Positions 50,270 to 59,061 of a stretch of 64,000 nucleotides of DNA are shown here, piece by piece (within the stretch, counting starts at the first letter, position 1; the number at the start of each line of letters is the position of its first letter). The stretch is from Bradyrhizobium arachidis (GTDB lineage Bacteria > Pseudomonadota > Alphaproteobacteria > Rhizobiales > Xanthobacteraceae). The position numbers and the translations under genes are program-made. The DNA lies in NCBI RefSeq assembly GCF_015291705.1, contig NZ_CP030050.1:620001-684000 (forward strand), in the 5' to 3' direction. The notes beneath the pieces are model-generated. The model had not been told where the DNA came from and made no database searches. It saw only the letters and a program-made list of their open reading frames with translations.

Positions 50270-50688
50270 ATCGACAGGATTTTTCACGCTATATCAACGC
50301 CTTACCCGCCGTTACCCCGCCCTTCCGGCGGCGGGCCGGTTCTACTGTGCATGGGGTTGTTTTCGCGAAATGGGTTTGGGCGCCTGGAACAGGAATCCAT
50401 TTGACTCCTCCCCGATTCTGATTCGACTCGCCGCCGTCCCCAACTTAAGCATTTCCGTCCTCAAATCGTCGCTTGTGCGCCACCCCAAAACTCCATCTAG
50501 TGCACACGCAAAACGAGTCCCGCGACATGTTGCGTGAACGTAACAGGACTCAATGGGGAGTCAGCGATTCGGCCGCGATTCGTTCTAGAGTCGTTCCGAA
50601 GCTTAAAGAGAACGGGAAAAGCGTCGCAAAGTGAGACAGTTGCGCGAGGTTTGGGGAGCGCGCTCCCACGCGATCGGTGGTGCGTCCC

Positions 50689-50833
50689 GTCATCCTGAGG
50701 TGGCCGCTTCTTCAGCGGCCCTCGAAGGACGACGGGCCCGGCTGGTGCCACTCGGCTGGCATCCGGGCCGTTCATCCTTTGAGGCTTCCCGCACGGCGCG
50801 ATGCGCCGCACGGCTCGCACCTCAGGATGACGG
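50689..50833. repeat. Type C intergenic repeat, second copy
   Basis: Ends GTCATCCTGAGGTGGCCGCT and GCACCTCAGGATGACGGG; closely related to 50110-50269. The pair explains about 300 of the 829 bases between the DUF3108 and helicase genes. Confidence 0.78.
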
Positions 50834-50909
50834 GATTGGGCACGAGCCTCCAACACGCCCCATCCAGCACTGACATTCGCCCAAATCGCCATTACCTAAT
50901 CCCCCAGAC

Positions 50910-53900
50910 ATGCCCTTCTCTTCCTCCCCCTTCGCTTCCGAGCGCGCACCCGGCGCGGGCGTCACTGCGGTGCTCGGGCCGACCAACACCGGCAAGACCC
51001 ATCTCGCCATCGAGCGGATGCTGGCGCATCCCTCGGGCATGATCGGCCTGCCGCTGCGCCTGCTTGCGCGCGAGGTCTACAACAAGATCGCCGACCGCGC
51101 GGGCATCGAGAGCGTCGCGCTGGTCACGGGCGAGGAGAAGATCAAGCCGAAGAACCCGCGCTATTGGGTCTCGACCGTCGAGGCGATGCCGCGCGACATC
51201 GACGTCTCCTTCCTCGCCGTCGACGAGGTCCAGATCGCCTCCGATCTCGAACGCGGCCACGTCTTCACCGACCGCATCCTCAACCGCCGCGGCCGCGACG
51301 AGACGCTGCTGCTGGGCGCAGCGACCATGCGCCCGATCATCGAGCGGCTGTTGCCTGGCGTCTCCATGATCACGCGGCCGCGCCTGTCCAGCCTCGAATT
51401 TGCCGGCGACCGCAAGATCACGCGCCAGCCGCGCCGCACCGCCATCGTCGCCTTCTCGGCGGATGAGGTCTACGCCATCGCCGAGCTGATCCGCCGCCAG
51501 CATGGCGGTGCCGCCGTTGTTCTGGGCTCGCTGTCGCCGCGCACACGCAATGCGCAGGTGGCGATGTTCCAGAATGGCGACGTCGATTACCTCGTCGCCA
51601 CCGACGCCGTCGGCATGGGCCTCAATCTCGACGTCGACCACGTCGCCTTCGCCTCCGACCGAAAGTTCGACGGCTACCAGTTCCGCCGCCTGACGCCGGC
51701 CGAATTCGCGCAGATCGCCGGCCGCGCCGGACGCGCCACGCGCAACGGCACTTTTGGTACGACAGGGCGCTGCGCGCCGTTCGAGCCCGAGCTCGTCAAC
51801 GCGCTGCAGAACCACACCTTCGATGCCGTGAAGATGTTGCAATGGCGCAACTCGAAACTGGATTTCTCCTCGCTCGGCGCGCTCCAGGTGTCGCTGAACT
51901 TGGCCCCCGGCCACGAGGTGCTGACGCGTGCGCCGATCGCCGAGGACATGCGCGTGCTCGACCACGCCGCCCGCGACGTCGAGGTGCGCGATATCGCGCA
52001 TGGCAAGGCCGCCGTGGAGCGGCTCTGGGAGACCTGCCAGGTCCCGGATTACCGAAAGCTGTCGCCGGCCGCCCATGCGGAGCTCGTGACCACGCTCTAC
52101 GGCTTCCTGATGCAGAAGGGCTGCATCCCCGATTCCTGGTTCGCGGCCCAGGTCGACCAGGCCGACCGCATCGACGGCGACATCGACACGCTGTCGGCCC
52201 GGATCGCGCAGATCCGCACCTGGACCTTCGTCGCCAACCGCCCGGACTGGCTGAAAGACCCCGAACGCTGGCAGGGGATCGCGCGGGAGGTCGAAAATAA
52301 ATTATCGGATGCGCTCCATGAACGCTTGACTGAGCGTTTCGTTGATCGTCGGACCAGTGTATTGATGCGCCGCCTGCGGGAGAACACGAGCTTGAATACT
52401 GAAATCGGCAAGACCGGCGAAGTCATCGTCGAAGGCCATGTCATCGGCCGCCTCGATGGCTTCACCTTTGCACCGGATGCGGCGGAGGCCGGCTCCGATG
52501 CGAAAGCCTTGCAGGCTGCAGCGCAAGCGGTGCTCGCCGGCGAGATCAATGCGCGCGCCGAAAAACTGGGCAACGCGCCGGACGACCAGTTCGTGCTGAC
52601 CTCGGAGGGCATGATCCGCTGGACCGGCGATGCCGTGGCGCGGCTGTCGGCCGCAGACGACGCGCTGCATCCGCGCATCCGGATCATCTCCGACGAGCGC
52701 CTCACCGGCGGCCCCCGCGAGAAGGTGCAGGCGCGCCTCGAGCTCTGGCTCAAAACGCATATCGAAAAGCTGCTCGGGCCGATGTTCGAGCTGTCGAAGG
52801 CCGAGGACGTCACCGGCATTGCCCGCGGCATCGCCTATCAGCTGGTCGAGGCGCTCGGCGTTTTGGAGCGTCCGAAGATCGCGAACGAGCTGAAGGATCT
52901 CGACCAGCCCTCGCGCGCGACCTTGCGCAAATACGGCGTGCGCTTCGGCGCCTATCACATCTATTTCCCCGGCCTCCTGAAGCCCGCCGCGCGTGCGCTC
53001 GCTGCGCTCTTGTGGGCGCTGAAGCAGGACAATGTCGATCTGTCCTCGCTTTCGGGCGCGCAGCATCTGGCCTCGTCCGGCCGCACCTCGTTCCCGGTCG
53101 ACAAGCAGCTACCGCGCGATGCCTATCGCGTGCTCGGCTACAAGCAGGCCGGCGAACGCGCCGTGCGCGTCGACATCCTGGAGCGTCTTGCCGATCTGAT
53201 CCGCCCGGCGCTGGCCTGGCGCGAGAACTCGCCCGGCGAAAAGCCCGCCGGCGCATTCGATGGCCGTAGCTTCGTGGTGACGCAGGCGATGACCTCGCTC
53301 ACCGGCTCGGCAGGTGAGGATTTTGCCTCGGTGCTGCGTGCGCTCGGCTATCGCATGGAGAAGCGTCCGCCGCTGCCGGTGAAGCCGGCAGCGCCTGCTG
53401 CGGAGACCGTTGCGGCCGAGACGCCGCCCACTGAAGCCAGCGCGGAGACCTCGACCGAGACTGCCGCTGAAGCCGTCGCCGGTCTGCCGGCCGAGGCCGC
53501 CGCTTCTGATACGCCAGTTGCTGAAGCCGTCACTGTCGAAGACGCGCCCGGCATGGAGCAGCACGACGAGCCCGCGCATGAGGAGCCGGCGCTGGAAGCC
53601 TCGCCCGAGGCTCCCGTCACGCCCGAGGACGCTCCGGGCACCGCTCCGCCAGCGGAAGAAACCGCTGCGCCCACGGAGGCTGCCGGTCTTGAAGCCGCTC
53701 CTGCCGAGACCGCTGCAACGGAAGCCGCCGCATCGGCGGATGCCGCCGCGCCTGTCGAGGCCGCGGCTGCGCCCGCCGAACCCGAGCTGGTCGAGGTCTG
53801 GCGTCCCGGCGGCCGTCACGAGGATCGCAAGCCGCGCCACGAGCGCCATCGCCACCAGCGCCATCACAACCAGCCGCGTCCGCAGGCCGGTGCTGAAGCG

Positions 53901-54311
53901 GGCGCCGCGCCCGGTGCAGCGAGCGCCGCGCCCGGCGAAGCTGCTGAAGGCGCGAAGCCGGGACATCGTCACGGCGGCGGTCATCGCAGGGATGGCAGGG
54001 ATTTCCGCAAGGGTCGCGAAGAGGGTGGTGGCGAGCGCCGCGAGCAGCGCAGCGACAACAACCGCCGCTTCGAGGGCAAGGATCGCGATCGTGACCGCGA
54101 TCGCAACAAGGGCAAGCCGGGCGAGCGCGAGCACCGTGGCGGTCGCGACCGCGACAAGGGCCGCGATCGTCGCGACCGCGAGTCCGGTCCCTCGCTCCGT
54201 CCCTACGCCTCGAGCGCCAACCCGCGCGAGCGCGATCGTCCCATCGATCCGAACTCGCCCTTCGCCAAGCTCGCCGCGCTGAAGGAGCAACTGTCCGGTC
54301 GGAAGGAGTGA
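50910..54311 (+). CDS. SUV3-like DEAD/DEAH-box RNA helicase with long disordered tail
   Basis: 1133 residues. Helicase core: Walker A GPTNTGKTHLAIERM near residue 20, DEVQ box AVDEVQIASD, and C-lobe motif QIAGRAGRATRNGTFGTTG. A SUV3 C-terminal region follows, to about 800. Residues 830-1000 are Ala/Glu/Pro-rich. The last 130 are Arg/Asp/His/Gly-rich (RDRDRDRNKGKPGEREHRGG), probably an RNA-binding tail. Related to mitochondrial degradosome helicase SUV3; an RNA-turnover role is inferred. Confidence 0.92.
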   Translation: MPFSSSPFASERAPGAGVTAVLGPTNTGKTHLAIERMLAHPSGMIGLPLRLLAREVYNKIADRAGIESVALVTGEEKIKPKNPRYWVSTVEAMPRDIDVSFLAVDEVQIASDLERGHVFTDRILNRRGRDETLLLGAATMRPIIERLLPGVSMITRPRLSSLEFAGDRKITRQPRRTAIVAFSADEVYAIAELIRRQHGGAAVVLGSLSPRTRNAQVAMFQNGDVDYLVATDAVGMGLNLDVDHVAFASDRKFDGYQFRRLTPAEFAQIAGRAGRATRNGTFGTTGRCAPFEPELVNALQNHTFDAVKMLQWRNSKLDFSSLGALQVSLNLAPGHEVLTRAPIAEDMRVLDHAARDVEVRDIAHGKAAVERLWETCQVPDYRKLSPAAHAELVTTLYGFLMQKGCIPDSWFAAQVDQADRIDGDIDTLSARIAQIRTWTFVANRPDWLKDPERWQGIAREVENKLSDALHERLTERFVDRRTSVLMRRLRENTSLNTEIGKTGEVIVEGHVIGRLDGFTFAPDAAEAGSDAKALQAAAQAVLAGEINARAEKLGNAPDDQFVLTSEGMIRWTGDAVARLSAADDALHPRIRIISDERLTGGPREKVQARLELWLKTHIEKLLGPMFELSKAEDVTGIARGIAYQLVEALGVLERPKIANELKDLDQPSRATLRKYGVRFGAYHIYFPGLLKPAARALAALLWALKQDNVDLSSLSGAQHLASSGRTSFPVDKQLPRDAYRVLGYKQAGERAVRVDILERLADLIRPALAWRENSPGEKPAGAFDGRSFVVTQAMTSLTGSAGEDFASVLRALGYRMEKRPPLPVKPAAPAAETVAAETPPTEASAETSTETAAEAVAGLPAEAAASDTPVAEAVTVEDAPGMEQHDEPAHEEPALEASPEAPVTPEDAPGTAPPAEETAAPTEAAGLEAAPAETAATEAAASADAAAPVEAAAAPAEPELVEVWRPGGRHEDRKPRHERHRHQRHHNQPRPQAGAEAGAAPGAASAAPGEAAEGAKPGHRHGGGHRRDGRDFRKGREEGGGERREQRSDNNRRFEGKDRDRDRDRNKGKPGEREHRGGRDRDKGRDRRDRESGPSLRPYASSANPRERDRPIDPNSPFAKLAALKEQLSGRKE

Positions 54312-54315
54312 TCCC

Positions 54316-54603
54316 ACGACCGAGCGGCAGCGCATCGACAAATGGCTGTGGCACGCGCGGGTGGTGAAGGCGCGCACCTCCGCGGCCGAGCTCGTCGAGT
54401 CCGGCCACGTCCGCGTCAACGGCGCCCGCGAGACATCGCCGGGCCATGCGATCAAGCTCGGTGATGTCCTTACCATCGCGCTCGATCGCACCGTGCGTGT
54501 GTTGAAAGTCACCGCCTTCAACGAACGCCGCGGCGATGCTGCCTCGGCCCGTGTGCTCTACGAGGAGCTGAGCGAAGGCAATCCAGGTTCTCGGGGCAAT
54601 TAA
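54316..54603 (+). CDS. S4-domain RNA-binding protein (Hsp15-like), ACG start
   Basis: 95 residues if read from ACG 54316. The S4 domain RQRIDKWLWHARVVKARTSA needs sequence upstream of the first normal start, GTG 54361. The only codon able to start there is ACG, 7 bases after a strong AAGGAG. No ATG, GTG, TTG or CTG exists in frame between a stop at 54280 and 54361. Hsp15 relatives bind stalled 50S subunits with nascent chains. It starts 4 bases after the helicase stop. Confidence 0.85.
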   Translation, partial: TTERQRIDKWLWHARVVKARTSAAELVESGHVRVNGARETSPGHAIKLGDVLTIALDRTVRVLKVTAFNERRGDAASARVLYEELSEGNPGSRGN

Positions 54604-54735
54604 TTGCGCTTCGAATTCATTTCTTGGTCGATCAACCACATAAAGCCGTCATGATCGGGGCTTCCCGACCTTGCGGCGCCGGGCCATCCGCGCTACGCAA
54701 GCCGCGACTTTTAAGAGAGCTTTTCGGAGCGTTGG

Positions 54736-55074
54736 ATGACTTACGTCGTCACTGAAAACTGCATCAAGTGCAAGTACACCGACTGCGTCGAGGTCTGCCC
54801 GGTCGATTGTTTCTACGAGGGTGACAACATGCTCGTCATCCATCCGGACGAGTGCATCGATTGCGGCGTGTGCGAGCCGGAATGCCCCGCCGACGCCATC
54901 AAGCCGGACACGGAACCGGGCCTGGAGAAGTGGCTCCAGGTCAACGCCGACTACGCCAAGAGCTGGCCGAACATCACCCAGAAGAAAGAATCACCCGCCG
55001 ACGCCAAGGAATTCGACGGGATGGACGGCAAGTTCGAGAAATATTTTTCTCCGAACCCCGGTTCCGGAGACTGA
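54736..55074 (+). CDS. fdxA: Seven-iron ferredoxin FdxA
   Basis: 112 residues. Cysteine pattern of a [3Fe-4S][4Fe-4S] ferredoxin: [18 protein letters not shown] and [16 protein letters not shown]. The C-terminal extension ([20 protein letters not shown]) is typical of the Azotobacter FdI/FdxA type. It transfers low-potential electrons to unknown partners. Its place between the S4 gene and carD is conserved in alphaproteobacteria. Confidence 0.95.
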   Translation: MTYVVTENCIKCKYTDCVEVCPVDCFYEGDNMLVIHPDECIDCGVCEPECPADAIKPDTEPGLEKWLQVNADYAKSWPNITQKKESPADAKEFDGMDGKFEKYFSPNPGSGD

Positions 55075-55269
55075 ATCGGGTCCAAACTTAACCCTAATAC
55101 CTTCGTCGGCGCCGAAAACCAGTCACAAAAGCCCCTAAATCATTGATTTTTGCGGGAAATGTGCTATATTGGGCACATTGAGCCGAACCCCGTCAGCCCC
55201 GTTGGCCCCTCTGGGTTCCCGTGAAACCAAAATGTCGAACAGGGGCGTGGCAGTTTCCGCGCGCAGGCT

Positions 55270-56241
55270 GTGTCACAGAAAACGCGTAAAAAGAGTACTT
55301 CAGCGAGGGCTTCCCATAAGGAGGCCAAAAAAGTCGCCGCGGCCAGCCGTAGCGCATCCAAGGGTCGGACCGCGACGAAGGCGCCGGCTGCAAAGTCCTC
55401 GAAGAACAAAAGAAGCGCAATGCCTAACAAGTCTGCCAAACCGGCCGCGAAAGCGACCGTTGCCAAGCCTGCTGCTGCCAAGCCCGCTGCTGTTAAGGCT
55501 CACGCTGCCAAGCCCGCCGCGCCGAAGGCTCCCGTTGCTGCTGCGCCTGCCAAGGCTCCCGTCGCTGCTGCTGCCGCCAAGCCGGCCGCGAAGCCCGCTG
55601 CTGCGCCGAAGGTCGAGGAAAAGAAGGTCGTGACCCAGCGTCAGGGCTTCAAGGCCAACGAATTCGTGGTCTATCCCGCTCACGGCGTCGGCCAGATCCT
55701 GGCCATCGAGGAGCAGGAGATCGCCGGTGCGAAGCTCGAGCTGTTCGTCATCAACTTCATCAAGGACAAGATGACGCTCCGCGTTCCGACCGCCAAGGTC
55801 GCCAACGTCGGCATGCGCAAGCTGTCCGAGCCCGCGCTGGTCAAGAAGGCGCTGGAGACGCTCAAGGGCCGCGCCCGCGTCAAGCGCACCATGTGGTCGC
55901 GCCGCGCCCAGGAATACGAAGCGAAGATCAATTCGGGCGACATCGTCGCGATCGCGGAAGTCGTGCGCGACCTCTATCGCTCGGAGTCGCAGCCGGAGCA
56001 GTCCTACAGCGAACGTCAGCTCTATGAAGCGGCGCTCGACCGTCTGTCCCGCGAGATCGCGGTGGTGCAGCACTCGACCGAGACCGAAGCGGTCAAGGAG
56101 ATCGAGGCCCAGCTCGCGAAGAGCCCGCGCCGCACCAACGCCAAGGCGGAAGCTGCCGACGGCGAAGGCGAGAGCGATGCCGAGGGCGATGCCGACGATA
56201 CGGATGGCGACGACACCACCGTCGCCGACGAGGCCGCGTAA
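55270..56241 (+). CDS. CarD family transcriptional regulator with Ala/Lys/Pro-rich N-terminus
   Basis: 323 residues from GTG 55270; ATG 55420 (MPNKSAKPAAKA) is the probable shorter start. The first 120 residues are histone H1-like AKPAA repeats. The CarD/TRCF RNA polymerase-interacting domain begins at about 125 (FKANEFVVYPAHGVGQILAI), then the DNA-binding part LKGRARVKRTMWSRRAQEYE. The C-terminus is acidic. CarD stabilises open promoter complexes, often at rRNA promoters. Confidence 0.92.
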   Translation: MSQKTRKKSTSARASHKEAKKVAAASRSASKGRTATKAPAAKSSKNKRSAMPNKSAKPAAKATVAKPAAAKPAAVKAHAAKPAAPKAPVAAAPAKAPVAAAAAKPAAKPAAAPKVEEKKVVTQRQGFKANEFVVYPAHGVGQILAIEEQEIAGAKLELFVINFIKDKMTLRVPTAKVANVGMRKLSEPALVKKALETLKGRARVKRTMWSRRAQEYEAKINSGDIVAIAEVVRDLYRSESQPEQSYSERQLYEAALDRLSREIAVVQHSTETEAVKEIEAQLAKSPRRTNAKAEAADGEGESDAEGDADDTDGDDTTVADEAA

Positions 56242-56264
56242 GCCCTCGTCGATCGCAAGAGATC

Positions 56265-56294
56265 AAAAGCCCGGCCGCTCGGCCGGGCTTTTTG
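56265..56294 (+). terminator. Intrinsic terminator after carD
   Basis: AAGCCCGGCCG-CTC-GGCCGGGCTT hairpin followed by TTTTG, 23 bases after the stop. Confidence 0.92.
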
Positions 56295-56334
56295 TTTGAG
56301 AACGCGGTGGCGATCAGCTTTGGTGTGACCGTGG

Positions 56335-56736
56335 TCAGGCCGGGAAACGATCGCCGAACATCGGCAGGCCGCTGCGCGATTGCGCCTGCGTTGCTTCGTC
56401 CTGGATGACGTCCCAATGCTCCGCGAGCATGCCATCCTCCAGCCGCACGATATCGGCAACGACCCATGCGGCCGGCGCGCCAATCCCGCTGAAGCGTCCA
56501 TGGAGAATGACGAAATCGCCGCTCGCTGCCGCGACGTGGTTCTCGTAGCGCAACGTGGCGGGTAGACCCTTGACGAGGTCAAACAGCCCGTCGCGGCCCG
56601 GCGGGATATGAGCGCTGTGCTGGATATATTGCGCGGACCAGAGGCGCTCGGCCGCGGCGTAGTCGCGCTTGTTGAAGAGCGTGTCGAATGCGTCGAGGAC
56701 GAATTTGACGCGGTGATCCTGGCCGGCCCCGCTCAT
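56335..56736 (-). CDS. SnoaL-like/NTF2-fold protein
   Basis: 133 residues. The SnoaL-like pattern is visible: FDTLFNKRDYAAAERLWSAQ, YIQHSAHIPPGRDGLFDLVK and the end DIVRLEDGMLAEHWDVIQDE. These cone-shaped domains bind small hydrophobic molecules, and some are cyclases or isomerases. The substrate is unknown. It follows the exported-protein gene on the same strand with a 15-base gap. Confidence 0.85.
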   Translation of the reverse strand: MSGAGQDHRVKFVLDAFDTLFNKRDYAAAERLWSAQYIQHSAHIPPGRDGLFDLVKGLPATLRYENHVAAASGDFVILHGRFSGIGAPAAWVVADIVRLEDGMLAEHWDVIQDEATQAQSRSGLPMFGDRFPA

Positions 56737-56751
56737 GACTGTGCTCCTCCG

Positions 56752-57423
56752 TTACTTCCTGATCAGCGGAATCTGCAAATTGGTCGGCCGGTTCTGCTCG
56801 GTATCGAAGCCGCGGCCGTCGATATTGCGGGCGCCCCAGAACAGCAGGCTGCCACGGAGATAGACGAGGTCGTACTCCATGAAGTTCGTGCCTTGCTGGA
56901 GACCGAAGGGCGCGAATGTCTTGCCGAAGATGCTTTGGGGTGTATCGACCGTCCACGGCGCGTATCCGGCTGAGGCGACCTTGTTGAGGAGATCGGCAAA
57001 CCCTATCGCCAGCGGCGTGACCTCGTAGGCTTCGTCGGCGACGAAGTCGACCTTTTGCGCACCGGGGGCGATCGGATGCGCGCCCCGCCACAGCATGTGC
57101 CCGCCGATCCTGATGCGGGCGAGCGGCACCGCCCCGAACGGATCGGCCGAGTTGACGATCTCGAGCTCGAACCGGTCGGACGGCTGATATTTGAAGGTGC
57201 GCTTGAGATAGAACGGCTTGAGTGAGCCGTCAGAATTCTTGGCCGCGCTCGGCCGCACTTCCGGTGCGATGCTCTCCCACTCGCCGAGCATCGCCTGCTT
57301 CAACCCTGCCACATCCGTTTCCATGCCGTTTGCCTTCGATTGATCGTTGGGGGATTGCGCGGCGGCTTCGCCAGCTCCCGCCAGCGCGAGGATCAGCAGC
57401 GCCGTTTGAATGCCTTTGAACAT
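56752..57423 (-). CDS. Exported protein of unknown function
   Basis: 223 residues from ATG 57423. The signal peptide MFKGIQTALLILALAGAGEA is cleaved after AAA. The mature part has LGEWESIAPEVRPS and YLKRTFKYQPSDRFELEIVN, then MEYDLVYLRGSLLFWGAR; the mix of beta-strands suggests a lipocalin-like or APCDD1-like ligand-binding fold. I do not assign a family. It is divergent from a LysR gene 141 bases away, which probably regulates it. Confidence 0.78.
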   Translation of the reverse strand: MFKGIQTALLILALAGAGEAAAQSPNDQSKANGMETDVAGLKQAMLGEWESIAPEVRPSAAKNSDGSLKPFYLKRTFKYQPSDRFELEIVNSADPFGAVPLARIRIGGHMLWRGAHPIAPGAQKVDFVADEAYEVTPLAIGFADLLNKVASAGYAPWTVDTPQSIFGKTFAPFGLQQGTNFMEYDLVYLRGSLLFWGARNIDGRGFDTEQNRPTNLQIPLIRK

Positions 57424-57564
57424 GCGGAGCTCGCTCCCGTACGGTGCCTGAGGCGCGTCCTGCCTGCGAGGCAGACCTCGCTGACGGTGGCTATACGGTC
57501 GGCTGGCTGTGCTGAAAAAGACTTTGTAAGCTGGGCCCATGCCCGATGAGCATGGGAGATCGCG

Positions 57565-58458
57565 ATGGAGCTTCGGCATCTCCGATACTTCGTTGCCGTG
57601 GCCGACGCAGGCAGCCTGACTGTTGCGGCCGAGCAGAAGCTGCACACGTCACAGCCGTCGCTCAGCCGTCAGATCCGTGACCTCGAGCAGGAGGTCGGCG
57701 TTCCCTTGATGAGCCGCAGTGCCCAGGGCATCGCGCTGACGGCGGCGGGCAGGGCCTTTCTCGATCACGCCAGAATGGCGCTGCTGCAGGCGGACGCCGC
57801 AAAGGAAGCCGCGCTCCATGCCGCGCAACCGCCGAAGCCGGCTTTCTCGCTTGGCTTTCTGTCGGGCGCCGAGATCGACCTGCTGCCGGAGGTGAATCGC
57901 GTCTTGCGCGATGCATTTCCCGGCATCGACATCCGCCTGTCGAGCGACTACTCGCCTTCACTCGCCAGGGCACTGATGCGGCGAAAGCTCGATGCCGCCT
58001 TCATCCGGCCCGAAGAGAACATGGGGGATCTGGCCTGCCGGCGCGTGCGCACCGATCCGCTGGTCTTCGTCTTTCCCAGCGATCACCGGCTAGCTTCACA
58101 ATCCGCAGTGGCGCCTGAGGAGATCAAGGGCGAGACCTTCTACCTGCCTTCCAAATCCGCGCCCGCGGTGCGCCGCATCGTGCTCGACTATCTTGGCCGG
58201 GCCGGTATCGACCTCAAGCCCGACCGCGAAGTGCACAACGTCGTCCACGCGATCTCGATGATTGCATCGACTCGCGGCGTCATGATGCTGCCGGCCTATA
58301 CCAGGCGATATCTGCCCGAGACCATCACGACCCGGCCGGTGCGGGGAGAGGCGCCCACGCTCGACCTCGTTGTCGCCTATCACAAGGCGAACAAGTCTCC
58401 GATCCTGAAGCTGCTTCTCTCCAAGGTTGGCTCGCTCGCGGGGGCGGCGGGTTCGTGA
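57565..58458 (+). CDS. LysR family transcriptional regulator
   Basis: 297 residues. N-terminal winged HTH: MELRHLRYFVAVADAGSLTV, SQPSLSRQIRDLEQEVGVPL. An effector domain follows, with LSSDYSPSLARALMRRKLDA. It should bind the 141-base gap shared with the divergent exported-protein gene and perhaps the SnoaL gene. The ligand is unknown. Confidence 0.92.
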   Translation: MELRHLRYFVAVADAGSLTVAAEQKLHTSQPSLSRQIRDLEQEVGVPLMSRSAQGIALTAAGRAFLDHARMALLQADAAKEAALHAAQPPKPAFSLGFLSGAEIDLLPEVNRVLRDAFPGIDIRLSSDYSPSLARALMRRKLDAAFIRPEENMGDLACRRVRTDPLVFVFPSDHRLASQSAVAPEEIKGETFYLPSKSAPAVRRIVLDYLGRAGIDLKPDREVHNVVHAISMIASTRGVMMLPAYTRRYLPETITTRPVRGEAPTLDLVVAYHKANKSPILKLLLSKVGSLAGAAGS

Positions 58459-58487
58459 AGCCGCAGGGACCCGCGACATATTCGGCG

Positions 58488-58524
58488 TCGTCCCGGGGCG
58501 CGCGAAGCGCGAGCCCGGGACGAC
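58488..58524. repeat. Short hairpin repeat module
   Basis: GTCGTCCCGGGGCGCGCG and CGAGCCCGGGACGACGG arms between the convergent LysR and regR genes; matches 35252-35293. Confidence 0.65.
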
Positions 58525-58527
58525 GGC

Positions 58528-59061
58528 TCATTTCACCGGCCGCTTCTCGAGCTTTCTCGCCAATGTGCGCCGATGCATCCCCAATCGCCTGGCCGCTTCC
58601 GAGATATTGAAGTCCGTTTCGATCAGCGTCTGGTGGATGCGCTCCCATTCCAGCGTCTTGATCGAGGTCGGCCTCGTGTCGAGCGCGACTTCGGCGTTGC
58701 CTTCGGCCCTGTTGAAGGCGGCCTCGATGTCGTCGGTGTTGGACGGCTTGGCGAGATAGTGGCAGGCGCCGAGCTTGATCGCTTCGACGGCGGTAGAGAT
58801 GCTGGCAAAGCCTGTCAGCACCACGATCAGCATCTCCGGATCGTGGGTGTGCAGTAGCTCGACGCAGGCGAGTCCGGAGGCACCGCCGAGCTTGAGGTCG
58901 ACCACGGCATGGCCGAAGGAGCGCTCCTCCAGCACCTTGCGCACCTCTTCGATCGAGGCCGCCAGCACGACCTCGTAGCCGCGGCGCTCGAACGAGCGCT
59001 TCAGCGTGCGCGCGAAGCCGGCATCGTCCTCGACGACAATGAGCGAGCGGTCAGGTGTCAA
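58528..59061 (-). CDS. regR: Redox response regulator RegR (ActR/PrrA/RegA family)
   Basis: 177 residues. Receiver domain with phospho-acceptor Asp55 in HAVVDLKLGG and Lys in HYLAKPSNTDD, then a Pro-linked Fis-type HTH (LIETDFNISEAARRLGMHRR). In Bradyrhizobium RegR activates fixR-nifA and other low-oxygen genes. It overlaps regS by 11 bases. Confidence 0.94.
   Translation of the reverse strand: MTPDRSLIVVEDDAGFARTLKRSFERRGYEVVLAASIEEVRKVLEERSFGHAVVDLKLGGASGLACVELLHTHDPEMLIVVLTGFASISTAVEAIKLGACHYLAKPSNTDDIEAAFNRAEGNAEVALDTRPTSIKTLEWERIHQTLIETDFNISEAARRLGMHRRTLARKLEKRPVK

Noticed and set aside
50270..50688. Possible small gene or RNA between two type C repeats
   Set aside because: Short frames exist, but none has a ribosome site or protein-like composition, and no clear RNA structure or promoter was seen.
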